Below the pieces are notes generated by a model, which saw only the letters and a program-made list of their open reading frames with translations, ran no database searches and was not told the DNA's origin. A stretch of 64,000 bases of DNA from Muribaculaceae bacterium (lineage in GTDB: Bacteria; Bacteroidota; Bacteroidia; Bacteroidales; Muribaculaceae). Location of the stretch: assembly GCA_910573745.1 (NCBI GenBank), contig CAJSYI010000003.1, positions 1 to 64,000 of the forward strand, written 5' to 3'. This document shows, in pieces, positions 30,086 to 40,014 of the stretch; position 1 is the first letter of the stretch; each line of letters opens with the position of its first letter. The translations under genes and the position numbers were made by a program.

Positions 30086-30142
30086 ATCCTATTTTTAGGA
30101 TTACAACACATAGAATAGTGGCACATTTCTACAATTTTTAGG
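30086..30142 (+). promoter_or_regulatory. repeated operator-like motif in the xusA promoter region
   Basis: ATTTTTAGG occurs twice, at 30091-30099 and 30134-30142, 43 bases apart or about four helical turns. The first copy lies in a palindrome, ATCCTA (30086-30091), four bases, TAGGAT (30096-30101). The second ends about 25 bases before the -7 box, where an activator could replace the missing -33 element. The likely binder is the divergent regulator, by inference. Confidence 0.4.
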
Positions 30143-30167
30143 TATTTCCCTATTCCTTCCAAGGTTG

Positions 30168-30175
30168 TAATTTTG
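30168..30175 (+). promoter_or_regulatory. -7 box of the xusABC-like operon
   Basis: TAATTTTG matches the -7 consensus 18 bases before the xusA-like ATG. No TTTG is found at the -33 position, which suggests dependence on an activator. Confidence 0.6.
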
Positions 30176-30193
30176 CACCCAAAATTAATTATT

Positions 30194-32566
30194 ATGATTT
30201 ATCGGATTTTTATAATATCGTTAATATCAGTTCTTGGAACTGTATCAGCCGGTGCCATGCAAGTTTCTGGAGTGGTATCCGGCAAAGTGGTGCAAGCCGA
30301 CGGCACTCCAGTCGATTATGCCACCGTATATCTTAAAGGTACGAATTATTCAGGTTCAGCCAATGAAAGAGGAATATACCATATTAAAGCGCCAGCGGGT
30401 AAATATACTATTGTATTTTCGTCACCGGGTTATGAATCTAAGGAATTAACGGTGCAGATAAATGCAGGTGAGCGCACAAAACTGACTGCAAAGTTAAAAC
30501 CGACTACGGAACTTGCCGAGGTGGTTGTCGTAGGCAATGTTTTGAGCAAAACACGCAACTCCGCTTTCAATGCTACAGCTATTAATACTGAGGAATTTGT
30601 AAACACGACAAAAACATTGAGCGAAGCATTGGCGAAAGCACCCGGCATGAAAATCCGAGAAAGCGGTGGTGTCGGGTCTGATATGGCCGTTACAATGGAC
30701 GGCTTCAGCGGGAAACATGTCAAAGTCTTTATCGACGGCATACCCCAGGAGGGCGTTGGCAGCTCTTTCGGACTCAACAACATACCGGTGAACTTTGCGG
30801 AACGAATAGAGGTATACCGTGGAGTTGTTCCGGTGGGTTTCGGTGCAGACGCCATAGGCGGAGTAATAAATATTGTTACGCCTAAGCATCGGCGGCGATG
30901 GTTTTTGGATGCATCGTATTCCTATGGTTCTTTTAATACCCACAAAAGCTATGTCAACTTAGGTCAAACTCTGTCCAACGGCTTTAAATACGAATTAAAT
31001 GCGTTTCAGAATTATTCAGACAATAATTATTGGGTTGATTCGCCTGTTGAGAATTTTGTTACCGGTGCCATTAATCGCAAAAAACATGAGCATGTCCGTC
31101 GCTTCAACGACACTTACCACAACGAGGCTGTGATTGCCAAATTCGGGGTCGTGAACAAACCTTGGGCTGACCGTCTGCTGGCCGGATTTACATACTCACA
31201 TATGTATAAGGAAATTCAGACAGGTGTACGGCAGGAAATCGTTTACGGGCAGAAACACCGTCATGGACATTCAATAATCGGTTCGATCGAATATGGCAGA
31301 CGTAATGTTTTCACAAATGGTCTTGATGTCTCACTGAATGCCAATTATAACCGGAGTGTAATGATAAATGTCGACACCGCATCTGTAAAGTATAATTGGC
31401 GTGGCGAAACGGAGAAGCTTAACACTCCAGGAGAGCAGTCTTATCAAAACTATCGGTCCAATAACAACAGTTGGTCTGCGGCTTTTACATCCAACTACCG
31501 CATCAACGAAAAACATCAATTTACAGTGAATAACGTTTTTAACACGTTCGGCCGATCGAATGACAATCTTTTGGCAGCCGTGGCAAGTAGCGATGAAATC
31601 GCAAAAGAGACAAGCAAGAACATATTTGGCGTTTCCTATCGTTATAGACCAAATTCAAAATTCAGTTTAACCGCATTCGGGAAACAATACCATCAGTACG
31701 TGGCAGGACCGGTGGCCACCTCTGCTGCACAGGATAAATATGTCAAAATCACCCGATCTGTCGATGCTTTCGGCTACGGTGCGGCAGGGACATGGTTTAT
31801 GCCGTTGGGATTTCAGTTGAAGGCTTCTTACGAAAAAGCATATAGGCTTCCGACAATAGAGGAAATGTTCGGCGATGAAGATCTTGAAGTCGGTGATATG
31901 GCGCTAAAGCCTGAATCGAGCCACAATCTAAACCTGAACCTTAGCTATAATGCTTTTTTCGGCAACAGCACAATCTATGTGGAAGCCGGATTCATCTATC
32001 GTGACACCAGAGACTACATACAACGCAACATCTTATCGCTTGGCGGAGGCAAATCAGCTGCCACTTACGTCAACTACGGGAAAGTTGATACCAAAGGCAT
32101 AAGTGTCACGGCTCGTTACTCATTTGCAAAATGGCTCAGTTTGGGAGGGAGCTTCACTCAGATGAACGTACGCGACAACATGAAGACCGCAATAGGAAGT
32201 TCTGTCACCAATATAGCATACCGTGAACGTATGCCCAATCTTCCGTATTTGTTCGCTGATTCAGATGTCAACTTCCATTGGCACGGATTGGGCGGAAAAC
32301 ATAACGTGCTTACAGTAGCCTACGACAACCAGTACACACATCGATTCTGTTATTACGCTTCCAACATCGGCTCAAATAACAACGACTATATGGTGCCTGA
32401 TCAGTTTTCCCACAATCTCACTTTATCCTATGGGATTAAGAACGGACGGTATAACATTTCGTTTGAATGCCGCAATTTCACGGACGCAAAACTTTATGAT
32501 AACTTCAGCCTCCAGAAAGCAGGACGCGCATTCTATGGTAAACTAAGAATCTATTTTGGCAACTAA
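30194..32566 (+). CDS. xusA: TonB-dependent outer membrane receptor, XusA-like
   Basis: The 790-residue outer membrane receptor has a signal peptide, a carboxypeptidase-regulatory-like domain (about residues 25-105, [20 protein letters not shown]), a plug with [20 protein letters not shown] and [15 protein letters not shown], and a C-terminal 22-strand barrel ending KLRIYFGN. It imports iron complexes with energy from TonB. The order receptor, DUF4374 lipoprotein, PepSY protein is that of the Bacteroides xenosiderophore system XusABC. The ATG at 30194 is preferred over an in-frame TTG at 30173 that overlaps the -7 box. Codon use looks more A/T-rich than in the flanking genes. Confidence 0.8.
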   Translation: MIYRIFIISLISVLGTVSAGAMQVSGVVSGKVVQADGTPVDYATVYLKGTNYSGSANERGIYHIKAPAGKYTIVFSSPGYESKELTVQINAGERTKLTAKLKPTTELAEVVVVGNVLSKTRNSAFNATAINTEEFVNTTKTLSEALAKAPGMKIRESGGVGSDMAVTMDGFSGKHVKVFIDGIPQEGVGSSFGLNNIPVNFAERIEVYRGVVPVGFGADAIGGVINIVTPKHRRRWFLDASYSYGSFNTHKSYVNLGQTLSNGFKYELNAFQNYSDNNYWVDSPVENFVTGAINRKKHEHVRRFNDTYHNEAVIAKFGVVNKPWADRLLAGFTYSHMYKEIQTGVRQEIVYGQKHRHGHSIIGSIEYGRRNVFTNGLDVSLNANYNRSVMINVDTASVKYNWRGETEKLNTPGEQSYQNYRSNNNSWSAAFTSNYRINEKHQFTVNNVFNTFGRSNDNLLAAVASSDEIAKETSKNIFGVSYRYRPNSKFSLTAFGKQYHQYVAGPVATSAAQDKYVKITRSVDAFGYGAAGTWFMPLGFQLKASYEKAYRLPTIEEMFGDEDLEVGDMALKPESSHNLNLNLSYNAFFGNSTIYVEAGFIYRDTRDYIQRNILSLGGGKSAATYVNYGKVDTKGISVTARYSFAKWLSLGGSFTQMNVRDNMKTAIGSSVTNIAYRERMPNLPYLFADSDVNFHWHGLGGKHNVLTVAYDNQYTHRFCYYASNIGSNNNDYMVPDQFSHNLTLSYGIKNGRYNISFECRNFTDAKLYDNFSLQKAGRAFYGKLRIYFGN

Positions 32567-32583
32567 CTAAAATATATAAAACA

Positions 32584-33975
32584 ATGCGAAAACTTTTTCG
32601 ATTAGGCGCATTATCCGCGCTCACATTGCCTCTGGCGCTCACATCATGCTCGGAAGAAACCGTTGGTGGAGATGACAAGGGCGCTGCCGTGGATGGCAGA
32701 TTTGTAATCTCTGCATCAGTGCAAGGGTCAAACGCGACATCCCATGTTCTCCTTACCGCAGAATCTCTTGACGGCGGAAACCTGTCGGCTGAAGGAACAG
32801 GGCTGGTCAACGACGGCGCAAGCCAATGGGTGTTCCATGGTCAGGACTATCTCTATGCTCTTACCTATAATCAAGGCAATGCCGGCACCACACGAAGCTA
32901 CTTCCTTGGTCAGAACGGTTCTGTGCAGCCCCGCGATATGGAGTATAAGGTCAGCCGCTTCACCTCCTACGGTATTTACGACAACTATATCATGTCAATG
33001 TCAACCGGAAATGGCCCGGATACTCAGGCTGATGCAAACGGTTATCTTCCAAAGACACTACTTCTGACGTACCTTGACGTGAATGCAGAGACATCCAGGA
33101 GCAACGACACCTCCTCAGGTGCATACTCAGTGGAAAATTTCCTCGGCAACGGGGAATATGTGACACTCGCAGGTATCCAGCAAAGCGGGAACAGGATTTA
33201 TTCAGGCGCGGTTCCGATGGGTCTGAGCCAGTATGGAGCTGCTATCGACGGAGGCAAGTGGGTACGTAAGGGGTACGAAGATCTTGTGAAGACAGCCGAC
33301 GGCGGCTCCAACAGCAGCAGCTACAAGAAAGGGGAACTGCAATGGACTCAGTATCCAGATGAAGGATGGGTGGCTATTTTCAATGATTCCGGCATGACCA
33401 ATCCGACACTCGTCAAGTCCGACAGAATCAGCTACCCTTGCGGACGGCTCAAGTCTCAGTATTATCAGACTGTGTGGGCTGCCGACAACGGTGACATCTA
33501 TGTGTTCTCGCCCTCTTATGCCAAGACCATGACTGATTCTCGCCAGCAAACGAAGCTGCCTGCCGGTGTGGTTCGCATCCCTGCCGGAAAGACTGAGTTT
33601 GACGATTATTACTGTAACATTGAAGAACAGTCTGAAGGTCGCTCGTTCATGCGTTGCTGGCCCGCAGGAGGCAACAGATTCCTTCTTCTGATGTATGACC
33701 GCCCTCTGACTCAAAAAGGATTTGCAGCCACAGACCTTGCCATATTTGATGCCGACTCAAAAAAGCTTACATTCGTTAAAAATCTCCCCAGCGGGATATC
33801 TTCTTTTGGGAAAACGGTATATGTGCATAACGGAGCCGTATATATTGCCATAAATGTTGAGAACAGTTACCCGGCCATCTACCGCATAAATCCGTCAACG
33901 GCAACAGCGACTAAGGGTCTGACTGTAGAGGCTACTGAAATTACGGGATTCGGATTCCTTGAAGCAAAGAAGTGA
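32584..33975 (+). CDS. xusB: DUF4374 surface lipoprotein, XusB-like
   Basis: The 463-residue protein has a lipobox (LALTSC, Cys22) and the DUF4374 architecture, a beta-propeller built from repeats such as [17 protein letters not shown] and [13 protein letters not shown]. XusB of Bacteroides thetaiotaomicron is a DUF4374 surface lipoprotein that binds ferric siderophores and hands them to XusA. The gene follows the receptor by 17 bases and precedes the PepSY gene by four bases, so it is co-transcribed. The siderophore bound here is not predictable. Confidence 0.8.
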   Translation: MRKLFRLGALSALTLPLALTSCSEETVGGDDKGAAVDGRFVISASVQGSNATSHVLLTAESLDGGNLSAEGTGLVNDGASQWVFHGQDYLYALTYNQGNAGTTRSYFLGQNGSVQPRDMEYKVSRFTSYGIYDNYIMSMSTGNGPDTQADANGYLPKTLLLTYLDVNAETSRSNDTSSGAYSVENFLGNGEYVTLAGIQQSGNRIYSGAVPMGLSQYGAAIDGGKWVRKGYEDLVKTADGGSNSSSYKKGELQWTQYPDEGWVAIFNDSGMTNPTLVKSDRISYPCGRLKSQYYQTVWAADNGDIYVFSPSYAKTMTDSRQQTKLPAGVVRIPAGKTEFDDYYCNIEEQSEGRSFMRCWPAGGNRFLLLMYDRPLTQKGFAATDLAIFDADSKKLTFVKNLPSGISSFGKTVYVHNGAVYIAINVENSYPAIYRINPSTATATKGLTVEATEITGFGFLEAKK

Positions 33976-33979
33976 AGAC

Positions 33980-35146
33980 ATGATAAAGATTTTTCACAAG
34001 ATTCATCTCTGGCTGTCCGTTCCTTTCGGCATTATCATCACCTTGATATGTTTCTCTGGCGCGATGCTCGTCTTTGAGCCGGATATAACGCGGATAATCA
34101 GGAGCGAAGTATATTATGCAACTTCATCCGAAGGCAAGCCCCTCCCTATGGATGTACTTATGGAAAAGGTAAAAGCGACGCTTCCAGATTCCGTATCCAT
34201 AACGGGGATAACGGTGTTTGCCGACAAAGACCGCACCTATCAGGTCAATCTGTCAAAGCCTCGCCGTGCCTCAATGTTCATTGACCAGTATTCCGGCAAT
34301 ATCACCGGTAAATATGAGCGTATAGGATTCTTCTCGATTATGTTCAAACTTCACCGCTGGCTGCTTGACAGTTCCAATCCGCACGGAGGTGGGTTGAAAA
34401 TAGGTAAACTCATAGTTGGAGTGTCTACATGCATATTTGTAATCGCCCTGATATCCGGAGTAGTGATTTGGTGGCCGAGAGTACGCACGGGATTAAGACG
34501 CAGCCTTACAATCACGACAAAAAACGGTTGGCGTTTTTTTTGGAAAAGTCTCCACGTCGCCGGAGGAATGTATGCCCTTGTCATAGTTCTGGTAATGGCG
34601 TTGACTGGCCTTACTTGGTCTTTCGACTGGTATAGGAGCGCATTTTATGCAGTGTGTGGCGTGGAATATGCTCCACGCCACAACAATGGCAGAAATGCAA
34701 AAAACAGTCGAGACAGTCATAATGCGCATGGAATCAAACGGGAGCGCATTGATGATGGGAAAGAAGATATCGAGACATGGCGTCAGCACTCGGAATTCGG
34801 ACACTGGCAGCAGTTTTATGATGAACTGAAGATTCAGAATCCTGATGCCCCTCAGATAACAATTGGAATTGAAAAGGCAACAGTTAAACTTGGCTCAATG
34901 GGCAACGGACGAGCCTCTGATTCATATGTATATAAAAATCGTACAGAAGCAATCAGCCCTTCGGCAAAGTATGCAGACTCGGATCCGGCTGACAAGTTGC
35001 GAGGATGGATATATTCCATCCATACTGGCAGTTTTGGAGGAATGACCACTCGGATAATGTGGTTTTTTGCGTCTATATTAGGTGCGAGCCTGCCCATAAC
35101 AGGCTACTATATGTGGATCAGACGTCTAAAGAAACGGAACCATTAA
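33980..35146 (+). CDS. xusC: PepSY-associated membrane protein, XusC-like ferric reductase candidate
   Basis: The 388-residue inner-membrane protein has an N-terminal helix (HLWLSVPFGIIITLICFSGAM), a PepSY-type periplasmic domain, and helices at about residues 140-175, 195-220 and 360-385. Paired histidines (HKIHLW, FKLHRWLL, WKSLHVAGG, IHTG) resemble heme ligands of PepSY_TM ferric reductases. The family is thought to reduce siderophore-bound iron. A polar insert of about 60 residues with many His, Asn and Arg (YAPRHNNGRNAKNSRDSHNA) follows the third helix. The start ATG 33980 follows the xusB stop by four bases. Confidence 0.78.
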   Translation: MIKIFHKIHLWLSVPFGIIITLICFSGAMLVFEPDITRIIRSEVYYATSSEGKPLPMDVLMEKVKATLPDSVSITGITVFADKDRTYQVNLSKPRRASMFIDQYSGNITGKYERIGFFSIMFKLHRWLLDSSNPHGGGLKIGKLIVGVSTCIFVIALISGVVIWWPRVRTGLRRSLTITTKNGWRFFWKSLHVAGGMYALVIVLVMALTGLTWSFDWYRSAFYAVCGVEYAPRHNNGRNAKNSRDSHNAHGIKRERIDDGKEDIETWRQHSEFGHWQQFYDELKIQNPDAPQITIGIEKATVKLGSMGNGRASDSYVYKNRTEAISPSAKYADSDPADKLRGWIYSIHTGSFGGMTTRIMWFFASILGASLPITGYYMWIRRLKKRNH

Positions 35147-35153
35147 GAGGCTG

Positions 35154-35194
35154 TTTAGGGGGTGTTTCATAACAATTGTTAATGCCCCCCTAAA
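35154..35194 (+). terminator. terminator of the xusABC-like operon
   Basis: A perfect 9-base stem pairs TTTAGGGGG (35154-35162) with CCCCCTAAA (35186-35194), followed by a short T-rich stretch. Confidence 0.65.
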
Positions 35195-35232
35195 TCTTGA
35201 TTGTCTTCATAACGGCTTATATGCTTGCTCTG

Positions 35233-35263
35233 TTTCGCGATTCAAGATTTTTTCGTAATTTTG
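35233..35263 (+). promoter_or_regulatory. promoter of the purL operon
   Basis: TTTC (35233-35236), 19 bases, then TAATTTTG (35256-35263) fit the consensus with one mismatch, 57 bases before the purL ATG at 35321. Confidence 0.65.
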
Positions 35264-35320
35264 CAGTCTGTAAAAATCCGTTAAAACACCAGTACTTTGT
35301 ACGTACCATCACATACAGCG

Positions 35321-38300
35321 ATGATCACATTTTTCAAAAAAGGCTCAACGACAATCCTTGCGGTGGAAAGCAACGATTGTCTCTCACCGGACGACATCAC
35401 CCGGCTTTCTTGGCTTTTCGGCGAAGCAACCCCGCTGAAAGCACGCAAAATCAGCGGCACTTTCGTCGGCCCGCGAAAGGAGATGATAACCCCATGGAGC
35501 ACCAACGCCGTGGAAATGGCGGCCAATATGGGCGTCGCCGGTATCAGCCGGATTGAACAATATGAGAAAACGGCAGACCCGCATCCGGCATTCGACCCGA
35601 TGCTTCAGAACCTCTACCTCGGACTCGACAAATCAATCTTCACCGCCGACATAAAGGCTGATGAGATAATAGAAATCGAAGACATCGAAAAATACAACTC
35701 GGAAGAGGGTCTTGCCCTGTCTTCCGAAGAGGTGAGCTATCTCAAAGCCTTGTCTGAAAGGCTCGGACGCAGGCTCACAGACTCCGAAGTGTTCGGATTT
35801 TCACAAGTAAATTCCGAACATTGCCGCCACAAGATATTCAACGGCCGATTCATAATCGACGGAAAAGAGATGCAGGAATCCCTTTTCTCCATGATCAAGA
35901 AAACCTCAAAGGAGAATCCGAATTCCCTCGTGTCGGCCTACAAGGACAATGTGGCTTTTGTCGAAGGCCCAAAAGCAATGCAGTTCGCTCCGGCCAACCC
36001 GGAAACAGCCGACTTTTTCGAGGAGCGCAAAGTGAAAACAGTGATTTCGCTTAAAGCGGAAACCCATAACTTCCCCACGACCGTGGAGCCTTTCAACGGT
36101 GCAGCCACCGGCACCGGCGGTGAAATCCGCGACCGTTTGGGGGGAGGAAAGGCAAGCCTTCCGATTGCCGGGACTGCGGTATACATGACCGGATATCCTC
36201 GGCCAGACGAATGCCGCAAATGGGAATGCGGCGCCCCGCTTGCACGTCCTTGGCTTTATCAGACCCCTGAACAGATTCTCATCAAGGCGTCGAACGGTGC
36301 TTCCGATTTCGGCAACAAATTCGGACAGCCTCTGATCTGCGGATCGGTACTGACGTTCGAGCATGAAGAAAACAACGAAACGCTCGCCTACGACAAAGTC
36401 ATAATGCTTGCCGGCGGAATAGGGTTCGGAACTATGAAGGATGCCGTAAAAGGCACTCCGGAACCGGGCATGAAAGTCGTGGTCATGGGCGGCGACAACT
36501 ACCGCATCGGCATGGGCGGCGGCGCGGTTTCTTCTGTTGAAACAGGCCAATACGCCAATGCCATAGAACTTAACGCGGTGCAGCGCGCCAACCCTGAGAT
36601 GCAGAAGCGCGTCAGCAACGTAGTCCGCGCTTTGGCAGAAATGGAAGAGAACCCATGTGTGAGCATCCATGACCATGGCGCGGGAGGACATCTGAACGCT
36701 CTTTCGGAACTTGTGGAAGCAACAGGAGGAAAGATTGACATGAAAGAACTGCCCGTGGGCGACACGACGCTTTCTGCCAAGGAAATCATAGGCAATGAAA
36801 GCCAGGAACGCATGGGGCTTGTCATACACAGCAAAGATGTGGAACGTGTGCGCAAGATAGCCGAACGAGAACAGGCACCGTTCTATGTGGTGGGAGAGAC
36901 CACCGACGATGCGCGATTCGTGTTTGAACAGGAAGACGGCTGCCGTCCGATAGATCTCGCCATGGCCGACATGTTCGGAAACTCGCCCAAGACTGTGATG
37001 ACCGATTCAAAGACGGAACGCACGTTCATGCCTGTGGAATACTCCACTTCTCCCGCAGATGTGGAAGGCTACATACGAGATATGCTTGGACTTGAAGCCG
37101 TCGGGTGCAAGGATTGGCTTACCAACAAAGTTGACCGCTCCGTAACCGGACGCATAGCACGTCAGCAATGCCAAGGAGAACTCCAGCTGCCGCTGAGCGA
37201 CTGCGGCGTGGCGACTCTCGACTATCATGGCAAAGCTGGAATAGCCACCTCCATAGGACATGCCCCTCAGGCTGCCCTTATAGATCCGGCCAAAGGGTCT
37301 GTGCTGTCTATTGCCGAAGCCCTGACCAACATATCCGGAGCCTTGCTGAAACAAGGGCTTAAGTCGGTTTCACTTTCGGCCAACTGGATGTGGCCATGCA
37401 AGAATCCAGGACAGGACGCAGCCCTTTACGAAGCCGTGAAGGCTTGTTCAGACTTTGCATGCGCTCTCGGCATCAACATCCCGACCGGCAAGGATTCTCT
37501 CTCCATGACCCAAAAATACGGAGACAAGAAGGTGATGGCACCGGGAACCGTAATCATCTCTGCCGCAGGTGAAGTGCGCAATGTCCGCCGCGTGGCCTCT
37601 CCGGTTGCCCAACTGAAGAAGTCCTCTTTCATCTACATAGACATGAGCCGCGACGAAATGCGCCTCGGCGGATCCGCATTCGCGCAGTCGCTCAATCGCA
37701 TCGGCGATGCCGCTCCGACCGTTACCGACCCGGCATATTTCGCCCGTGTGTTCAATGCAATACAAAAGCTTCTTGAACGCAACCTCATCCTCGCCCAACA
37801 CGACGTTAGTGCCGGTGGACTTGCAACTGCACTTCTTGAAATGACGTTTGCTAACACGAAAGGAGGCCTTGACATCAGTCTTGACTCTTTCGGAGAAACC
37901 GACATCGTAAAGATTCTGTTTGCAGAAAACCCGGCCATAGTGATTCAGGTGGCCGATTCAAAAATGCCTTTGGCAAAAGATGTACTCGACACAGCTCAGG
38001 CAGATTACAGGATTATTGGAAAAGCCGAAATCTCCTCAAAGGGGGAATACCGCAAGCTGAACCTGTCAAAAGGAAGCTTCCGGCTCTCGCTTCCGATAGA
38101 GGAAATGCGCCGCCAATGGTTCCGTCCCTCGTTCATTCTTGATATGGACCAGACCGCGCAGAAATGTGCTGAGGCCCGCTTCATGAATCTCGGCAAGCAA
38201 CCTGTGCGCTTCCGCTTCCCTGCCGATTTCAAAGGCTCCCTCGAAAGTATGGGGCTCTCTGAACACCGCCCCAAAAAGTCGGGTGTACGCGCTGCAATCA

Positions 38301-39043
38301 TCCGTGAGAAAGGCGTGAACGGCGACCGGGAAATGGCCTACAGCCTATATCTTGCCGGCTTCGACGTGAAAGATGTGGCCATGACCGACATCACATCAGG
38401 TCGGGAAACACTGGAAGACGTGAATATGATAGTCTTCTGCGGCGGGTTCTCCAACTCCGACGTTCTCGGTTCAGCCAAAGGCTGGGCTGGTCAGTTCCTC
38501 TTCAATGAAAAGGCAAAACGCGCCCTCGACAACTTCTATGCCCGCCACGACACTCTTTCGCTTGGCATATGCAACGGATGCCAGCTAATGATTGAGCTTG
38601 GACTGATAACTCCGGAACTTGAAAAGAAGCCGAGAATGCTCCACAATGATTCCGGGAAATTTGAATCCACATTCCTTTCGCTCGACATACCCGACAACAA
38701 CAGCGTCATGCTCGGTTCCCTCGCCGGTTCACGTCTCGGAATATGGGTGGCTCACGGAGAAGGCAAATTCCAGCTCCCCGGCTCTCTGAAGGACTACAAC
38801 ATCGCGGCCAAATACAGCTATGCATCGTATCCTGGCAACCCCAACGGATCTCGTGCCTCCGTGGCAGCCATTACAAGCCGCGACGGTCGGCACCTTGCCA
38901 TGATGCCGCATCTTGAGCGTGCGATATTCCCGTGGCAGTGCGGATTCTACCCATCCACCCGCCTCAAGGACGATGCCACGCCCTGGCTCACCGCATTCGT
39001 CAATGCACGCCGTTGGATTGAAGCCAACATCTCCGTCCGTTGA
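35321..39043 (+). CDS. purL: phosphoribosylformylglycinamidine synthase (large, fused form)
   Basis: PurL converts FGAR and glutamine to FGAM in purine synthesis. The 1240-residue protein is the long form in which the synthetase halves and the glutaminase are one chain. Visible motifs are SQVNSEHCRHKIF and KAETHNFPTTVEPFNGAATG in the first half, HDVSAGGLATALLE in the second, and the class I glutaminase nucleophile in GICNGCQLM with the His/Glu pair in MMPHLERAIFPWQ. The start at 35321 begins with MITFFKKG. Its stop overlaps the start of the following lipoprotein gene. Confidence 0.97.
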   Translation: MITFFKKGSTTILAVESNDCLSPDDITRLSWLFGEATPLKARKISGTFVGPRKEMITPWSTNAVEMAANMGVAGISRIEQYEKTADPHPAFDPMLQNLYLGLDKSIFTADIKADEIIEIEDIEKYNSEEGLALSSEEVSYLKALSERLGRRLTDSEVFGFSQVNSEHCRHKIFNGRFIIDGKEMQESLFSMIKKTSKENPNSLVSAYKDNVAFVEGPKAMQFAPANPETADFFEERKVKTVISLKAETHNFPTTVEPFNGAATGTGGEIRDRLGGGKASLPIAGTAVYMTGYPRPDECRKWECGAPLARPWLYQTPEQILIKASNGASDFGNKFGQPLICGSVLTFEHEENNETLAYDKVIMLAGGIGFGTMKDAVKGTPEPGMKVVVMGGDNYRIGMGGGAVSSVETGQYANAIELNAVQRANPEMQKRVSNVVRALAEMEENPCVSIHDHGAGGHLNALSELVEATGGKIDMKELPVGDTTLSAKEIIGNESQERMGLVIHSKDVERVRKIAEREQAPFYVVGETTDDARFVFEQEDGCRPIDLAMADMFGNSPKTVMTDSKTERTFMPVEYSTSPADVEGYIRDMLGLEAVGCKDWLTNKVDRSVTGRIARQQCQGELQLPLSDCGVATLDYHGKAGIATSIGHAPQAALIDPAKGSVLSIAEALTNISGALLKQGLKSVSLSANWMWPCKNPGQDAALYEAVKACSDFACALGINIPTGKDSLSMTQKYGDKKVMAPGTVIISAAGEVRNVRRVASPVAQLKKSSFIYIDMSRDEMRLGGSAFAQSLNRIGDAAPTVTDPAYFARVFNAIQKLLERNLILAQHDVSAGGLATALLEMTFANTKGGLDISLDSFGETDIVKILFAENPAIVIQVADSKMPLAKDVLDTAQADYRIIGKAEISSKGEYRKLNLSKGSFRLSLPIEEMRRQWFRPSFILDMDQTAQKCAEARFMNLGKQPVRFRFPADFKGSLESMGLSEHRPKKSGVRAAIIREKGVNGDREMAYSLYLAGFDVKDVAMTDITSGRETLEDVNMIVFCGGFSNSDVLGSAKGWAGQFLFNEKAKRALDNFYARHDTLSLGICNGCQLMIELGLITPELEKKPRMLHNDSGKFESTFLSLDIPDNNSVMLGSLAGSRLGIWVAHGEGKFQLPGSLKDYNIAAKYSYASYPGNPNGSRASVAAITSRDGRHLAMMPHLERAIFPWQCGFYPSTRLKDDATPWLTAFVNARRWIEANISVR

Positions 39044-40014
39044 TGAAGAAGGCAAAAAGCATCCCAAAAAAATCATCAGGGAGGGCGGCGCTCTTTTTTG
39101 CGTCGCTCCCCTTGATGCTTATGCTTGCCGGATGCTTCACCGGAATAGAAAGCACCCAAAAAATCAACATCACGCGTGAAGACCGCAAGCTTCTAACCCT
39201 CACCGAAGAAGACACATTCCTGAACAAAATCCACGGACAGCCCCTTGCCGAATGGAACACCGGCAAGCAATTCATAGTCTCCGACGGCAGAATCTCGCTT
39301 CTTTTCGACCGTTCAGGTGGATATCACGAACACTCTGACACTTCCGGAATGACCGGCAGACATCTTGCTTTCAAAGGCATAAGCCATCGACGTCTTCCGG
39401 ATGCTTCCGAAGAAACCGTGCTGCTTCTTTCCGACGAAAAGAACGAATTCCGTCTGCCCACCGGCAAAAGTCCGCTTGAATCAAGATATGGAGTCCAAAG
39501 CTCCGACATTCCGATGCTGATAGACCTTGATATGGTAAAAGACGCAGACAGGCTGCTTACGGGCAGAAAGCTTTGGATACGGACAGCCCTGTGGTACGAC
39601 ATTGACGGCAACCGCATGGCCGGACGAAAGTTCATCCCTGTAACCGTGGAACGCGTGGAGCCTGGCACAATGGTATTCCCTCTAAGGCTTACTCTTTCCG
39701 ACGAATCGGGACTCATTTTCATCCAATACATGAACATCGGCAACGGAAGCAATGAAAGCCGTTCATTCGCCAAACTTTTCCGTCTCTCCGACCCTCGCAC
39801 AAGCTATCCTGCCATAAGCGACGAGAATTGGGCATTGATCCAGAAAGGTAAGATACGCCTTGGTATGACCAAAGAGGAATGCCGCCTTTCTCTCGGCAAT
39901 CCTACATCAACCGATTCCGGACACGACTACAGCTCTACAATAGACATATGGAAATATGAAGACGGGACTTTTCTCCGTTTTCAGGACGGACTGCTCATCG
40001 ACCTGATGAAATGA
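39043..40014 (+). CDS. lipoprotein with a C-terminal SmpA/BamE-like fold
   Basis: The 323-residue protein starts with a basic N-terminus and a signal peptide ending in the lipobox MLAGC. The middle part has no family I recognise. The last 70 residues (IQKGKIRLGMTKEECRLSLGNPTS, then IWKYEDGTFLRFQDG) follow the pattern of the SmpA/OmlA/BamE fold, GMTxxEVxxxLGxPxxxxxxxxxxxxWxY. BamE-like domains often work in outer-membrane assembly. The ATG overlaps the purL stop and the end overlaps murB by four bases, so translation of all three is coupled. Confidence 0.7.
   Translation: MKKAKSIPKKSSGRAALFFASLPLMLMLAGCFTGIESTQKINITREDRKLLTLTEEDTFLNKIHGQPLAEWNTGKQFIVSDGRISLLFDRSGGYHEHSDTSGMTGRHLAFKGISHRRLPDASEETVLLLSDEKNEFRLPTGKSPLESRYGVQSSDIPMLIDLDMVKDADRLLTGRKLWIRTALWYDIDGNRMAGRKFIPVTVERVEPGTMVFPLRLTLSDESGLIFIQYMNIGNGSNESRSFAKLFRLSDPRTSYPAISDENWALIQKGKIRLGMTKEECRLSLGNPTSTDSGHDYSSTIDIWKYEDGTFLRFQDGLLIDLMK

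Noticed and set aside
30173-30193. An upstream TTG start for the xusA-like receptor
   Set aside because: The TTG overlaps the -7 box TAATTTTG, so it would not be transcribed. ATG 30194 gives a normal signal peptide.
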